From the NCBI RefSeq assembly GCF_021582895.2, contig NZ_CP091139.2:3224001-3288000 (forward strand): a stretch of DNA of 64,000 nucleotides. Reading direction: 5' to 3'. Below the pieces are notes generated by a model. It was not told the origin of the DNA and made no database searches. It worked only from the letters and a program-made list of their open reading frames with translations. Every line of letters begins with the position of its first letter. Position 1 is the first letter of the stretch. Below are positions 1-9,660 of the stretch, piece by piece. The position numbers and the translations under genes were made by a program. The stretch is from Microbacterium elymi. GTDB lineage: Bacteria; Actinomycetota; Actinomycetes; Actinomycetales; Microbacteriaceae.

Positions 1-1582
1 TACGACGGCGCCGCCGTCGACGACGCGCCAGAGGCCGAGGCATCCGCCGGCGACGCGCCGGACGACCAGCCGGTCGACGACGGATTCGAGGCGGAGATCG
101 TCGAGGCCGAGGTCATCGAGGACGACGACGCCGAGACCCTCGAGGACGATGTCGTGCCGGATGCCGCGACGGGCGATGTCGCTGATGACGGCGTCGCCGA
201 TGACGACCTCGCTGATGACGACGCTGCCGATGACGACGCCGAGGACGAGGACGAGGACGCCGGCGCGGATGCCGCGGCCGGCCCGCTCGCCGAAGACGCC
301 GACGCCGACCCCGCCGCCGCCCAGGATGCGGCGGCCGCGGCCGACGGATCCGCCGACAGCGACATCCCGCCCGCCACCCGACTGCACACGGTCGGCTCCG
401 CGTCGGACGCCTCGGAGCAGGTCGTCGATGCGGATCCGGTCGAAGCAGAGCAGACTGGGTCCAGTGCGAAGGTCACCGGCGACCGGTTCGCGACCGCCGC
501 AGAGGAGGCATCCATGGACGAGACCCGCTCCGGGCGCGCCCACGAACGCGCCCGCACGCATGAGGTGGAGCGCGTGCACCCGCCCCGGTTCGAGCAGACG
601 CTGACCTCGAAGCGGCTCGACCAGTTCGAGGTCGGCAAGGAGACCTCCGACCTGCTCACCGCGGATCGCCTGCTCGAGCACGGGACCGCCGGCGGCGAGC
701 CCGAGGGCACGTGGCAGGCACTTCGTCTACTCCCTCTCCGGCGGCCGGATCAACCTCGGCGACGGCAAGCGGGCGCGGGCGCGCAAGGAGCTGACCCGGC
801 GCATCGCGGCGCCGCTCAACGGCGGCGCCCGGTTCGTGCCGGTGCTGTCCCGCAAGGGCGGCGTGGGCAAGACGACGATCACGACCCTGCTCGGCATGGC
901 ACTGGCCGACGCGCGCGACGACCGGGTGATCGCGATCGACGCGAACCCGGACCGGGGCACCCTCGCCGAGCGGATCGCCCGGCCGAGCGGCAAGACCGTG
1001 CGTGATCTGGTGCGCATGAAGGGCGCCGTCAACGGCTACAACGACGTGTCCACCGTGGTGGCGCGCGACGAGACGCGGCTGGACGTGCTCGCGTCCGATG
1101 CCGACCCGAATGTCTCGGAGGCGTTCAGCGACGAGGACTACGAGGATGTCGCGGCGCTCGCCGCGCACTACTACTCGATCGTGCTCACCGACACCGGGAC
1201 CGGCATCGTCCACTCGGTGATGGGGGCCACGCTGGGACTCGCCGATCAGCTGGTGATCGTGTCCGGACTCAGCATCGACGAGGCGCGTCTGGCGTCCGAG
1301 ACCCTGACGTGGCTCGAGGCCAACGGGTACGCGGACCTCACGCGGAGCGCCGTCGTCGTGCTGAACAACTCCCGGCCGGGCACACCGCTGGTCAGCGAGG
1401 ACGAGCTGCAGGCGCACTTCAGCACGCGCGTGCGCACGGTGGTGCGGATGCCGTACGACCCGCTCATCGCGACCGGCAGCGCCATCAGCTTCCGCGACCT
1501 GCAGCCGGCCACCCGGGAGGCCGCCCGCGAGCTCGCGGTGACGGTCGTCGAGGGCCTGCGCTCGCTGGCCGCGGCCGCCTAG
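1..1582 (+). CDS. MinD/ParA-like P-loop ATPase with acidic N-terminal region (5' end outside window)
   Basis: The frame is open from base 1, so the start lies upstream. The first ~140 visible residues are almost only Asp, Glu, Ala and Val, a disordered acidic stretch. A deviant Walker A motif SRKGGVGKTT lies near base 845, followed by a MinD/SIMIBI fold ending in the tag stop at 1580-1582. This arrangement resembles the EspI-type ATPases of actinobacterial ESX (type VII) secretion loci, but no other ESX gene is visible here. The frame changes by +1 at about 716, where GCAGGCAC probably stands for GCAGCAC; after correction the linker reads WQHFVYSLSGGR. It sits 3 bp upstream of def. Family assignment is firm; the cellular role is inference. 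Confidence 0.75.
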
Positions 1583-1585
1583 CCG

Positions 1586-2078
1586 ATGACGGTCCGACAG
1601 ATCCGCCTCTTCGGCGACCCCGTTCTGCGCAGCACGAGCGAGCCGATCGGCGACATCGACGACGGCATCCATGCCCTCGTGCGCGACCTCGTCGACACGG
1701 TCGAGCTTCCGGGGCGGGCCGGCGTGGCGGCCCCGCAGATCGGGGTCGGCCTGCGGGCGTTCAGCTACAACGTGGACGGCGAAATCGGCTACGTGCTCAA
1801 TCCGGTGCTCACCGAGGTGTCGGGTGAGCCCGAGCGGATGGGCGAAGGATGTCTCTCGGTGCCCGGCCTGTGGCACGAGGTGCTCGCGCTACCCGCATGC
1901 GACGGTCACCGGGGTCGACGTCGACGGCGAGCCGATCACCGTGAGCGGGGACGGGGTGCTCGCCCAGGCGCTCCAGCACGAGACGGACCACCTGGACGGG
2001 ACGCTCTACATCCACCGGCTCGAGCCCGCCGCCCGCCGCCAGGCGATGCGCGAGATCCGCGAGTCCCCCTGGTTCTGA
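1586..2078 (+). CDS. def: Peptide deformylase
   Basis: Removes the formyl group from the N-terminal methionine of new proteins, using an active-site metal. All three family motifs are present: GVAAPQIGV (motif 1), EGCLSVPG (motif 2, metal-binding Cys) and QHETDHLDG (motif 3, HExxH). Length is 163 residues after correction, normal for the family. One base is inserted at about 1890 (GCTCGCGC for GCTGCGC), which splits the gene into two frames; corrected, the junction reads HEVLRYPHATVTG. It follows the ATPase gene after 3 bp and may be cotranscribed with it. The 3' end lies 27 bp before a palindromic repeat that could act as terminator. Confidence 0.93.
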
Positions 2079-2105
2079 CCCGCTCCTCTGCCCCGCCTCT
2101 TCTGC

Positions 2106-2163
2106 GCGAAATCGTACGATCTGGCCGAGTGCACATGAAACCTGGCCGAGTTTGATGTGCAGT
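2106..2163 (+). repeat. Left copy of 58-bp inverted repeat (REP-like)
   Basis: This 58-bp stretch is repeated in inverse orientation at 3536-3593 with about four mismatches. It contains the palindrome around CGTACG and a hairpin whose arms are GCACATGAAAC and GTTTGATGTGC (one mismatch). It starts 27 bp after the def stop codon. Confidence 0.85.
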
Positions 2164-2321
2164 GGGCGAATTGATGTGGTTGGAAGCGGGCCTGGCCGGC
2201 GACGGGGTCGGCATCGGAGACCGGACGCCGCTTCCTCCCCAGACACGGCATCCGCGCCCGTTGTCCACGGATTCACTGGCGGCATGCCCGGAGGCCCGTG
2301 GGCCAGGCCATCATCGAAGCC

Positions 2322-3345
2322 ATGCGCACCGCCCAGGATCCGACCACCATCCACTCCTCGGTGTTCTCCCGCGCGACGCTGATCGCCGAGGGATGGACGG
2401 ACGACGGCATCCGCGCCGCCGTTCGCGATAAAGTCGTGCGGCGCCTGCACCACGGCTGGTACATGGCGTTCGAGCTGTGGGAGTCGCTGTTCTGGGAGCA
2501 GCGCATCTCGCGCACGTGGCCGCCGTGGTCGCGGATGCCGGCGATCCCGGCCCGATCATCGCGAACGAGTCGGCGGCCGTCGCGCATGGGCTCCCGCTGT
2601 TCCACTACCTGCCCGACCGCGTCCACGTCATCTGCGAGAAAGGCGTGCGCGTCTCCAGCACCCGCGACGTCGTGCGCCACTTCGGTCCGCTCGAGGCCTC
2701 CGAGATCGTCGAGGTCGACGGCATCCGCTGCACTTCCCTCGCGCGGACGGTGGTGGACGTCGCGCGGACCTGCTCGACCGAGGTCGCCGTGGCGGCCGCG
2801 GATGCTGCGCTTGCGCTCGGTCGCCGCGGGGGAGGGACCATGGGACTATGACGAGGATGCTGCAGAGGAGCTGCGTCTGGCGATGCACGGGATCCTCGAC
2901 CGGATGCCGCGGGCACGCGGGGCGCGTCGGGCACGATGGGTCATCGCCTTCGCGGACGGCCGGGCGCAGGCCTGCCGGGGAGAGCGTGACCCGACTGCGG
3001 ATGTCACAGCTGGGCTTCGTCATCACCGGGCTGCAGGTCGCTGTGGCGGGACCGAACGGGACCATGCTGTACATCGACCTCGCCACGGACGAATGGTGGC
3101 TCGAGTTCGACGGGAAGACGAAGTACCTCGACGAGGCGATGCGCGACGGAGCACCGCTGGAAGAGGTGCTGCTGGACGAGAAGAAGCGTGAGGACTGGAT
3201 CCGCGCGCAGACCGACCGCCGCGTGGTGCGCGTGGGCGACGAGCACATCGTGACGACCGGGGAGTTCCGGCGCAGGCTCGCCGTCTACGGCATCCAGCCA
3301 CCTCAGTGCCGGCCGTCGCCCGACCCGGGCCCGATCTTCCGGTAG
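2322..3345 (+). CDS. AbiEi-like / DUF559-type protein (putative type IV toxin-antitoxin or nuclease-fold protein)
   Basis: The N-terminal ~70 residues (SVFSRATLIAEGWTDDGIRA) look like the winged-helix domain of AbiEi-type antitoxins; the middle matches actinobacterial proteins of that family; the C-terminus has WWLEFDGKTKY followed by DEKKREDWIRA, resembling the E-x-D-G-K core of DUF559/PD-(D/E)xK folds. Function is unknown; regulation or a nuclease-like role is only inferred. Three indels break it: about 2503 (a base lost after GCAGCG), about 2834 (GCTTGC for GCTGC) and about 2970 (GCAGGCCTGCC plus a short G run). ATG 2322 is preferred to GTG 2298 because homology-like sequence begins there. 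No AbiEii nucleotidyltransferase partner is adjacent. The gene is boxed by the 58-bp inverted repeats. Confidence 0.6.
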
Positions 3346-3512
3346 TACTCGGGGCGGCACGCGGGCCGCGCGGCGTGGCGCAACCGGTGCGCGGCCGACG
3401 TGCTGGAGCCCGACCCGCCCCGCCGCGCCGCGCCCGCGCACGCGTCGCGCCCGCATCGCCGCGCCGCGCCCGCACCGCGCACGCGCCCCCCACCCGGGAG
3501 AGCGCCCCGCCA

Positions 3513-3551
3513 CGCGACTGCACATCAAACCCGCGACTGCACATCAAACCC
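3513..3551 (+). repeat. Tandem duplication of a ~19-bp unit
   Basis: CGCGACTGCACATCAAACC occurs twice head to tail at 3513-3531 and 3532-3550. The second copy runs into the right inverted repeat, so this looks like a partial duplication of its edge. Confidence 0.8.
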
Positions 3552-3593
3552 GGCCAAGTTTGATGTGCACTCGGCCAAATCGTACGATTTCGC
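3536..3593 (-). repeat. Right copy of 58-bp inverted repeat (REP-like)
   Basis: Inverse copy of 2106-2163. Here the internal hairpin is perfect: TGCACATCAAAC pairs with GTTTGATGTGCA over 12 bp with an 8-nt loop, next to the 14-bp palindrome AAATCGTACGATTT. It ends 1 bp before the fadD stop codon, so it could also terminate fadD transcription. Confidence 0.85.
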
Positions 3594-3594
3594 G

Positions 3595-5433
3595 TTACTT
3601 GAGGGAGGTGTTGGTGGTCGCGACGGGGACGTTGTAGATCTCGTCCACGTCGGCGGCGAAGTCCGCCATGATCACGTTCCGCTTGATGCTCAGCTTCGGG
3701 GTGAGATGGCCGCTGGCCTCGGTCCACTCGGTCGGCAGGATCGTGAACTTGCGGATGGACTCCGCCCGCGACACGGTCTTGTTCGCCTCGTCGATGGCCC
3801 GCTGCACCTCGGCACGCACCTGCGGGTGGGCCGCGGCATCCGCCAGCGACATGTCCGCAGACAGGCCGTTGTTGCCGAGCCAGGTCGGGAGCATCTCGGA
3901 GTCCAGCGTGATCAGCGCCGCGATGAACGGGCGCTGCTCTCCCACCACCACGACCTGCCCGACGACCGGATTGGCCCGGATGGGATCCTCCAGCGACGCC
4001 GGGGCGACGTTCTTGCCGCCCGCGGTGACGATGATCTCCTTCTTCCGCCCGGTGATCGTGAGGAACCCGTCCGCGTCGAACGCGCCGATGTCGCCGGTGC
4101 GGAACCAGTCGCCCTCGAACGCGGCGGCGGTCGCCTCGGGATTGTGCCAGTACTCCTTGAACACGTTGATGCCGCGCACCTGGATCTCGCCGTCGTCGGC
4201 GATGCGCACGCCCACTCCGGGCAGCGCCGGTCCGACCGTGCCGATCTTGGTCTTCAACGGCTGGTTCACGGTGGCCGGGGCGGTCGTCTCGGTCAGGCCG
4301 TACCCCTCGAGCACGGTGATGCCCAGGCTCGCGAAGAAGTGGCCGAGCCGGTCGCCGAGCGGCGCCGATCCCGAGATCGCGTAGACGACGTTGCCGCCCA
4401 TGGCCGTGCGCAGCGTGCTGTACACGAGCCGGTCGAACATCTTGAACTTCAGCCCGAGCAGGAACGGGACCTTCGTGCCGTCCTGCACATGCCGCGAGTG
4501 CTCGATCGCCGTGCGCGCGGCGGTGCGGAAGATCTTGCCCTTCCCACCCGACTCGGCCTTCTGCTCCGCGGAGTTGTAGACCTTCTCGAACACCCGCGGC
4601 ACCGCCAGCAGGAACGTCGGCTTGAACGAGCCGAGCGCCGGCAGCGCCTTCGTGTCGGGCTGGTGCCCCGTCTTCACCCCCGCGTGCACGTCCAGGATCG
4701 AGATGAACCGGGCGAACACGTGCGCGGTCGTGATGAACAGCAGGGTGGACGCGCCGGGGGTCTCGACCACCTCGTGCAGCGACCGCGCGGAGTTGCGCGC
4801 CAGCTCGACGAAGTTGCTGTGCGTGAGCACGCACCCCTTGGGGCGGCCGGTCGTCCCGGCGGTGTAGATCAGCGTGGCGATGTCGTCGCCGTCGGCCAGC
4901 TGCCGGCGGCGCTCGATCTCGGCATCCGGGATGTCGGTGCCCTGCGCCCGCAGCGCGTCCAGGGCGCCGTCGTGCATCTGCCAGGCGCTGCGGATCAGCG
5001 GGAGATCGCCGCGCGCCTCCGCGAGCCGCTCGGAGTGCTCCGGGAGCTCGGTGATGCACGCGATGGCGCCGGAGTCGGACAGATTCCACTGGATCTGCCC
5101 CGCCGAGCTGGTCTCGTAGATCGGCACCATCACCGCGCCGACGTAGAACAGCGCGAAGTCGACGAGGGTCCACTCGTAGGTGGTCCGGGCGATGAAGCCC
5201 ACCTTGTCGCCGGGCTCGATGCCGGCCGCGACCAGTCCCTTGGCGAGGGCGATGACCTCGGCGCGGAACTGCGTGGCCGAGACATCCCGCCACCCGTCGC
5301 CGTCGGGGACCGCGAACAGTGCGAGGTCGGGCGTGGCCTTGACCCGCTCTTCGAGCAGGTCGGCGATGTTGGCCTGCGGGTCGGCAGGGACGAGCGCGGG
5401 TATGTCAAACTCGACGGGGACCATGTTCGGCAT
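3595..5433 (-). CDS. Long-chain fatty acid-CoA ligase (FadD15-like AMP-binding protein)
   Basis: Activates fatty acids to acyl-CoA through an acyl-adenylate. The intact 612-residue frame carries the AMP-binding signature IYTAGTTGRPKG near residue 190, GYGLTETTA near 375 and WFRTGDIG near 420, in the usual order for adenylate-forming enzymes. Length suits the FadD15/long-chain group. ATG 5433 is followed three codons later by another ATG. It is divergent from plsC, the next lipid gene, with 131 bp between them. This is one of the few long genes here without an indel. Substrate length is inferred from the family only. Confidence 0.9.
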   Translation of the reverse strand: MPNMVPVEFDIPALVPADPQANIADLLEERVKATPDLALFAVPDGDGWRDVSATQFRAEVIALAKGLVAAGIEPGDKVGFIARTTYEWTLVDFALFYVGAVMVPIYETSSAGQIQWNLSDSGAIACITELPEHSERLAEARGDLPLIRSAWQMHDGALDALRAQGTDIPDAEIERRRQLADGDDIATLIYTAGTTGRPKGCVLTHSNFVELARNSARSLHEVVETPGASTLLFITTAHVFARFISILDVHAGVKTGHQPDTKALPALGSFKPTFLLAVPRVFEKVYNSAEQKAESGGKGKIFRTAARTAIEHSRHVQDGTKVPFLLGLKFKMFDRLVYSTLRTAMGGNVVYAISGSAPLGDRLGHFFASLGITVLEGYGLTETTAPATVNQPLKTKIGTVGPALPGVGVRIADDGEIQVRGINVFKEYWHNPEATAAAFEGDWFRTGDIGAFDADGFLTITGRKKEIIVTAGGKNVAPASLEDPIRANPVVGQVVVVGEQRPFIAALITLDSEMLPTWLGNNGLSADMSLADAAAHPQVRAEVQRAIDEANKTVSRAESIRKFTILPTEWTEASGHLTPKLSIKRNVIMADFAADVDEIYNVPVATTNTSLK

Positions 5434-5466
5434 CTCCTTCGGTACCGTTCGGGTTGCTGAGCTTCG

Positions 5467-5472
5467 AGTCTA
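5467..5472 (-). promoter_or_regulatory. -10 element (TAGACT) for fadD
   Basis: Reading on the minus strand, ATAGACT lies 33 bp before the fadD ATG. It is part of a repeated TAGACT/TAGGAT pattern ahead of transcription units in this window. No clear -35 is seen. Confidence 0.5.
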
Positions 5473-5529
5473 TCCGGGCCGCCTCGGGGGTCAGCCTCGC
5501 CGGTCCGCACCGCCGCCGGCCCCCGCCGA

Positions 5530-5535
5530 TAGACT
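5530..5535 (+). promoter_or_regulatory. -10 element (TAGACT) for plsC
   Basis: ATAGACT lies 29 bp before the plsC ATG, which also has a GGGGGAGGGG ribosome binding site. Back-to-back with the fadD element. Confidence 0.5.
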
Positions 5536-5564
5536 GCAGCGGTGCACGGGGGAGGGGATGCGAC

Positions 5565-6256
5565 ATGTTCTACTGGCTGATGAAGTACGTGTTCATCGGA
5601 CCGGTGGTCAAAGCCGTCTTCCGGCCCTGGATCGTGGGGCGTCGCAACGTGCCGGCCTCCGGGGCGGCGATCCTCGCCAGCAACCACCTCTCGTTCGCGG
5701 ACTCGGTCTTCCTTCCTCTGATGGTCGACCGACCCGTCGCGTTCCTGGCCAAGAGCGACTACTTCACCGGCCGCGGCCTGCGCGGCTGGGCGACCCGGGT
5801 GTTCATGAAGGGCACCGGCCAGCTGCCGATCGACCGCTCCGGCGGCCGGGCGTCGGAGGCCTCGCTGAACACCGGGCTGCAGGTGCTCGGCCGCGGGGAA
5901 CTGCTGGGGATCTACCCCGAGGGAACGCGCAGCCCGACGGCAAGCTGTACCGCGGGCGCACCGGCATCGCCCGGATGGCGCTGGAGGCCAAGGTGCCGAT
6001 CGTGCCGGTGATCATGGTCGACACCGACACCATGATGCCGATCGGCCGGCGCCTACCCCGCATCGTGCGGATCGGGGTCGTGATCGGCGAGCCGCTGGAC
6101 TTCTCGCGTTTCGCCGGCATGGAGAACGACCGCTACATCCTGCGATCGGTGGTCGACGAGATCATGGTCGCGCTCGAGCGGCTCGGGCAGCAGGAATACG
6201 AGGATGTCTACGCCTCGACGGTGAAGGACCGTCTGGCGTCATCTGCGAGAGCATGA
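5565..6256 (+). CDS. 1-acyl-sn-glycerol-3-phosphate acyltransferase family protein (PlsC-like)
   Basis: Transfers an acyl chain to lysophosphatidic acid or a related acceptor at the inner membrane. The HX4D motif appears as NHLSFADS near residue 45 and the acceptor-site motif as YPEGTRSP near 120. The N-terminus is hydrophobic. ATG 5565 follows a GGAGGGG ribosome binding site. One C is missing at about 5936, just after GCAGC (CGCAGCCC for CGCAGCCCC); corrected, the region reads EGTRSPDGKLYRGR and the protein has 230 residues. Orthologues sit beside the class II DAHP synthase in many actinobacteria, as here. Confidence 0.88.
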
Positions 6257-6270
6257 CCGAGGCCGCCCAG

Positions 6271-6276
6271 TAGACT
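6271..6276 (+). promoter_or_regulatory. -10 element (TAGACT) giving a probably leaderless aroG mRNA
   Basis: TAGACT ends 6 nt before the ATG at 6283, so transcription would start at or next to the start codon. No ribosome binding site precedes the ATG. Confidence 0.6.
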
Positions 6277-6282
6277 GAGCGG

Positions 6283-7624
6283 ATGCTGCTTCCCCTCGAC
6301 GACCTGGACCACTGGCGCACGCTTCCCATCAAGCAGCGAGCCGCAGTGGAACGATCCCGAGGCGGTGGCCGCGGCATCCGCCGAGATCGCCTCCATGCCG
6401 CCGCTCGTCTTCGCCGGCGAGGTCGACCAGCTTGCGCGACAAGCTCGGCCGCGCAGCGGCGGGAGAGGCGTTCCTGCTGCAGGGCGGAGACTGCGCCGAG
6501 ACGTTCGCCGGCGCCACGGCCGACAAGATCCGCAACCGCATCAAGACGGTGCTGCAGATGGCCGTGGTCCTCACCTACGGTGCCTCGCTGCCGGTGATCA
6601 AGATGGGCCGCATGGCGGGCCAGTTCGCCAAGCCGCGCTCCAGCGAGGACGAGACCCGCGGCGACGTGACCCTGCCGGCCTACCGCGGCGACATCGTCAA
6701 CGGCTACGACTTCACCGAGGGCTCGCGCACGCCGGACCCGCAGCGACTGCTGCGCGGCTACCACACCGCCTCGGCGACGCTGAACCTCATCCGCGCGTTC
6801 ACCCAGGGCGGGTTCGCCGACCTGCGCGAGGTGCACAGCTGGAATCAGGGCTTCGCGAAGAACCCCGCCAACCAGAGGTACGAGCGGCTCGCCGGCGAGA
6901 TCGACCGGGCGATCAAGTTCATGCAGGCCGCGGGCGCCGACTTCGAAGAGCTGCGGCGGGTCGAGTTCTACACCGGCCACGAGGGCCTGCTGATGGACTA
7001 CGAGCGGCCGATGACCCGGATCGACTCGCGCACGAGCCTGCCGTACAACACGTCGGCGCACTTCCTCTGGATCGGGGAGCGCACCCGCGACCTGGACGGC
7101 GCGCACATCGACTACTTCTCGCGCATCCGCAACCCGATCGGGGTCAAGCTCGGCCCCACGACCAGCCCCGAGACGGCGCTCGCGCTCATCGACAAGCTCG
7201 ACCCGAACCGCGAGCCGGGCCGGCTGACCTTCATCACGCGGATGGGTGCGGGCAAGATCCGCGACGCCCTCCCGCCGCTGCTGGAGGCGGTCAAGGACTC
7301 GGGCGCGACGCCGCTGTGGGTCACCGACCCGATGCACGGCAACGGCATCACCACCCCGACCGGCTACAAGACCCGCCGCTTCGACGACGTGATCGACGAG
7401 GTGCGCGGCTTCTTCGAGGCGCACCGGGCGGTCGGCACGTTCCCCGGCGGCATCCACGTCGAGCTGACCGGCGACGACGTGACCGAGTGCCTGGGAGGGT
7501 CGGAGCACATCGACGAGGCGACCCTCGCCACCCGGTACGAGTCGCTGTGCGACCCGCGGCTGAACCACATGCAGAGCCTGGAACTGGCTTTCCTGGTCGC
7601 CCAGGAGCTCGAGGGCAGCGGTAA
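6283..7624 (+). CDS. aroG: Class II 3-deoxy-7-phosphoheptulonate synthase (DAHP synthase)
   Basis: First step of the shikimate pathway: condenses phosphoenolpyruvate and erythrose 4-phosphate. The sequence matches the plant-like class II family: LLQGGDCAETF near residue 65, the WIGERTRDLDGAH and DPMHGNG segments, and the C-terminal CDPRLNHMQSLELAFLVA. Three indels are needed: about 6337 (GCGAGCC for GCAGCC), about 6431 (GCTTGC for GCTGC) and about 7614 (GGGCAGC, two extra bases). The last brings the tail to LEQR and a taa at 7622-7624, giving 445 residues, typical of the family; uncorrected, the frame would run wrongly into the convergent kinase gene. Confidence 0.9.
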
Positions 7625-7643
7625 GGGATGCCTCGGGGGCGCG

Positions 7644-9579
7644 TCAGAACCCCGAAGACTTCACCTTCACGTCCGAGCCAGGGAGCAGGTAGGTGTGGGC
7701 GGCGGGGTCGGTCTCGGTCGCAGTGAAGAATCCCCAGAGCGCCTCGGGGATCGACGACTGAGGGTTCAGCCGTGCAGCCTTGAGCGTGGCCATGGCGTCG
7801 GACAGCTTCTGTCCCGCAACATCCGGCACCTCCACGGGCTGCGGCCCCTTCGAGACCACGAGCGTCGTGGAGTCGCCGGGGCGCCACCATCCCGCCGGGC
7901 TGCGCGCGGCCATGCTGATCACGGAGCCCTTCGCGACGCCGTCGCTGTACGCCTCGCTCTGGGATGAGACCGAGATGCCGGCGTCCTTCAGCGTGGCGAC
8001 CGCGTCGTCCGCCGGCATCCCGACGACGCTCGGCAGCGTGCCGAGCGAGACCCACAGCGTCGCCGAGTCGCCTTCGTGCGCGGTGCAACCCTCGCCGCAC
8101 TCGATGTCCTTGCCGCCGCCGGCGGGATGCACGAGCGTGCCGACGACTGTGTCCTTCGCGCGATCCGTGTAGAACGTGGTGCTCTTGTCGTCGACGGACA
8201 CGTGCTGCGCGGCGAGCTGGGAGCGCGCGTCGCCCTCCTTCTTCCCGATGAGCGTGCCGATCGTCACCTCGGCCGGCCCGAGCGAGACCACGACGTCGAC
8301 GCGGGTGTCCTTGTCGACCCGCGTACCCGGATCCGGCCGCGTGCGGATCACCGTGCCCTTCTCGACGTCGAGGCTGGTCTCGCTCTTGCGCACGGCCGTC
8401 AGCGAGTCCTCCTGCAGGAGCTGCGCGGCCTGGGCGAACGTCTTGCCCGCGACATCCGGCACCGCGATCAGCGACCCCGGTCCCGAGCCGAACCACCACC
8501 CGGCCCCGGCCGCGCCGCCGGCCAGCAGGCACGAGCACCAGCATCCAGATGCCGGCGGCACGCCGCTTGCGGGTGCGCCGTCGTAGCCGGGTGGCGTTGT
8601 CGTCGTCCTCGGCGGGAGGGGCCGCGGATGCCGCGACCGCCGACGGCAGGACCTTGGTGACCTCATCCGAATCCAGCCGATCCGTGGCCACGGCACCCGA
8701 GACGGCCAGGGTGCGCTGCACCTGCGGCGCGATTCCCAGCTGCTGCTCGATCTCGCGCAGTCGGCGCAGCATCTCGTCTGCGTCCACCGGCCGCTCGTCC
8801 GGGACCTTCTCGGTCGCCCACAGGACGAGCTCGTCCAGCGGCTCGGGCACGCCGGGGTTCTTCGCGCTCGGGCGCGGCACCGAGTCGGTGGCGTGCTGGA
8901 ACGCGATCTGCATCGGCTGCTCGCCCTTGTACGGCTGTTCGCCGGTGAGCATCTCGTAGAGCATGATCCCGAGCGCGTAGATGTCGCTGCGGGCATCCGC
9001 CGTGCCGCGGGTCACGAGCTCGGGCGCGAGGTAGGCGATCGTGCCCAGCAGCAGCTGGCCGCTCGCGGTGTTCGCGGTGGTCGCGCGGGCCAGCCCGAAA
9101 TCGCCGATCTTGATGCGCCCGTCCTCGGCCAGCAGCACGTTCTCGGGCTTGACGTCGCGATGCACGATGCCGGCGCGGTGGGCCGCGGCCAGCCCGGACA
9201 GCACCGCGTCCATGATCGTGACCGTCTGCGGGACCGTGAGCCGTCTCTGCTCGCGCAGCAGCTCGCGTAGCGTGATGCCGGGCAGGTACTCCATGACCAT
9301 GTAGGCCATCTCGCCCTCTTGGCCCTGATCGAACACGTTCACCACGTGCGGATCGGCCAGGCGGGCGGCCGCCCGCGCCTCTTGGATGAACCGGCCCTGG
9401 AACACGGCGTCGTCGCTGAGATGGCTGTGCATCACCTTGAGCGCGACCCGCCGTTCCAGCCGCAGGTCGGTGGCGACGTACACGGTCGCCATGCCGCCGC
9501 GCGCGATGCGCGCGCGCACCCGGTATCGGCCGTCGACCAGACGTCCGATCAGCGGGTCGGCCTGCTGACTCGTGCTCAC
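7644..9579 (-). CDS. PASTA-domain serine/threonine protein kinase (PknB/PknL-like)
   Basis: Membrane receptor kinase of the Hanks type. The N-terminal catalytic domain has the ATP-binding Lys in VALKVM, HRDVKPEN, DFGLA and the APE-like APELVTRG. A basic juxtamembrane RRRTRKRR leads into one membrane segment (~350-372), then four PASTA repeats (for example VPDVAGKTFAQAAQLL and VEVPDVAGQKLSDA), which in other family members bind peptidoglycan fragments or lipid II. GTG 9579 has TAGACT 6 nt upstream. One C is inserted at about 8524 (GCCTGC for GCTGC) inside the membrane segment; corrected length 644. Its neighbours, a Rv2175c-like protein and aroG, match the mycobacterial pknL locus. Confidence 0.92.
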
Positions 9580-9585
9580 CCTGCG

Positions 9586-9591
9586 AGTCTA
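9586..9591 (-). promoter_or_regulatory. -10 element (TAGACT) for the PASTA kinase gene
   Basis: On the minus strand TAGACT ends 6 nt before GTG 9579, indicating a leaderless transcript. Confidence 0.6.
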
Positions 9592-9660
9592 CGGACGAGA
9601 GGCATCAAGCCCGGGGAGCGGCTCACCTGCAGAGCGCACCGGTGCGGCGGGGCGGGAGCC

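Noticed and set aside
2477..2851. Separate small gene inside the AbiEi-like region
   Set aside because: It continues the same protein in another frame between two indels.
3400..3520. Coding frame in the Arg/Pro/Ala-rich stretch after the AbiEi-like gene
   Set aside because: Low-complexity GC-rich DNA between a stop codon and the repeat, with no start signal or domain.
2106..3593. Insertion sequence bounded by inverted repeats
   Set aside because: No transposase; the enclosed gene is AbiEi/DUF559-like, and no target duplication could be seen.
3023..5293. Long minus-strand frame (756 codons) over fadD
   Set aside because: It runs in another frame of the fadD strand, is Arg/Ala/Gly-rich and lacks any domain; high GC creates such shadow frames.
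7625..7967. Extension of DAHP synthase to base 7967
   Set aside because: The extension is antisense to the PASTA kinase; the family C-terminus ends near 7624 once a +2 error at GCAGC is undone.
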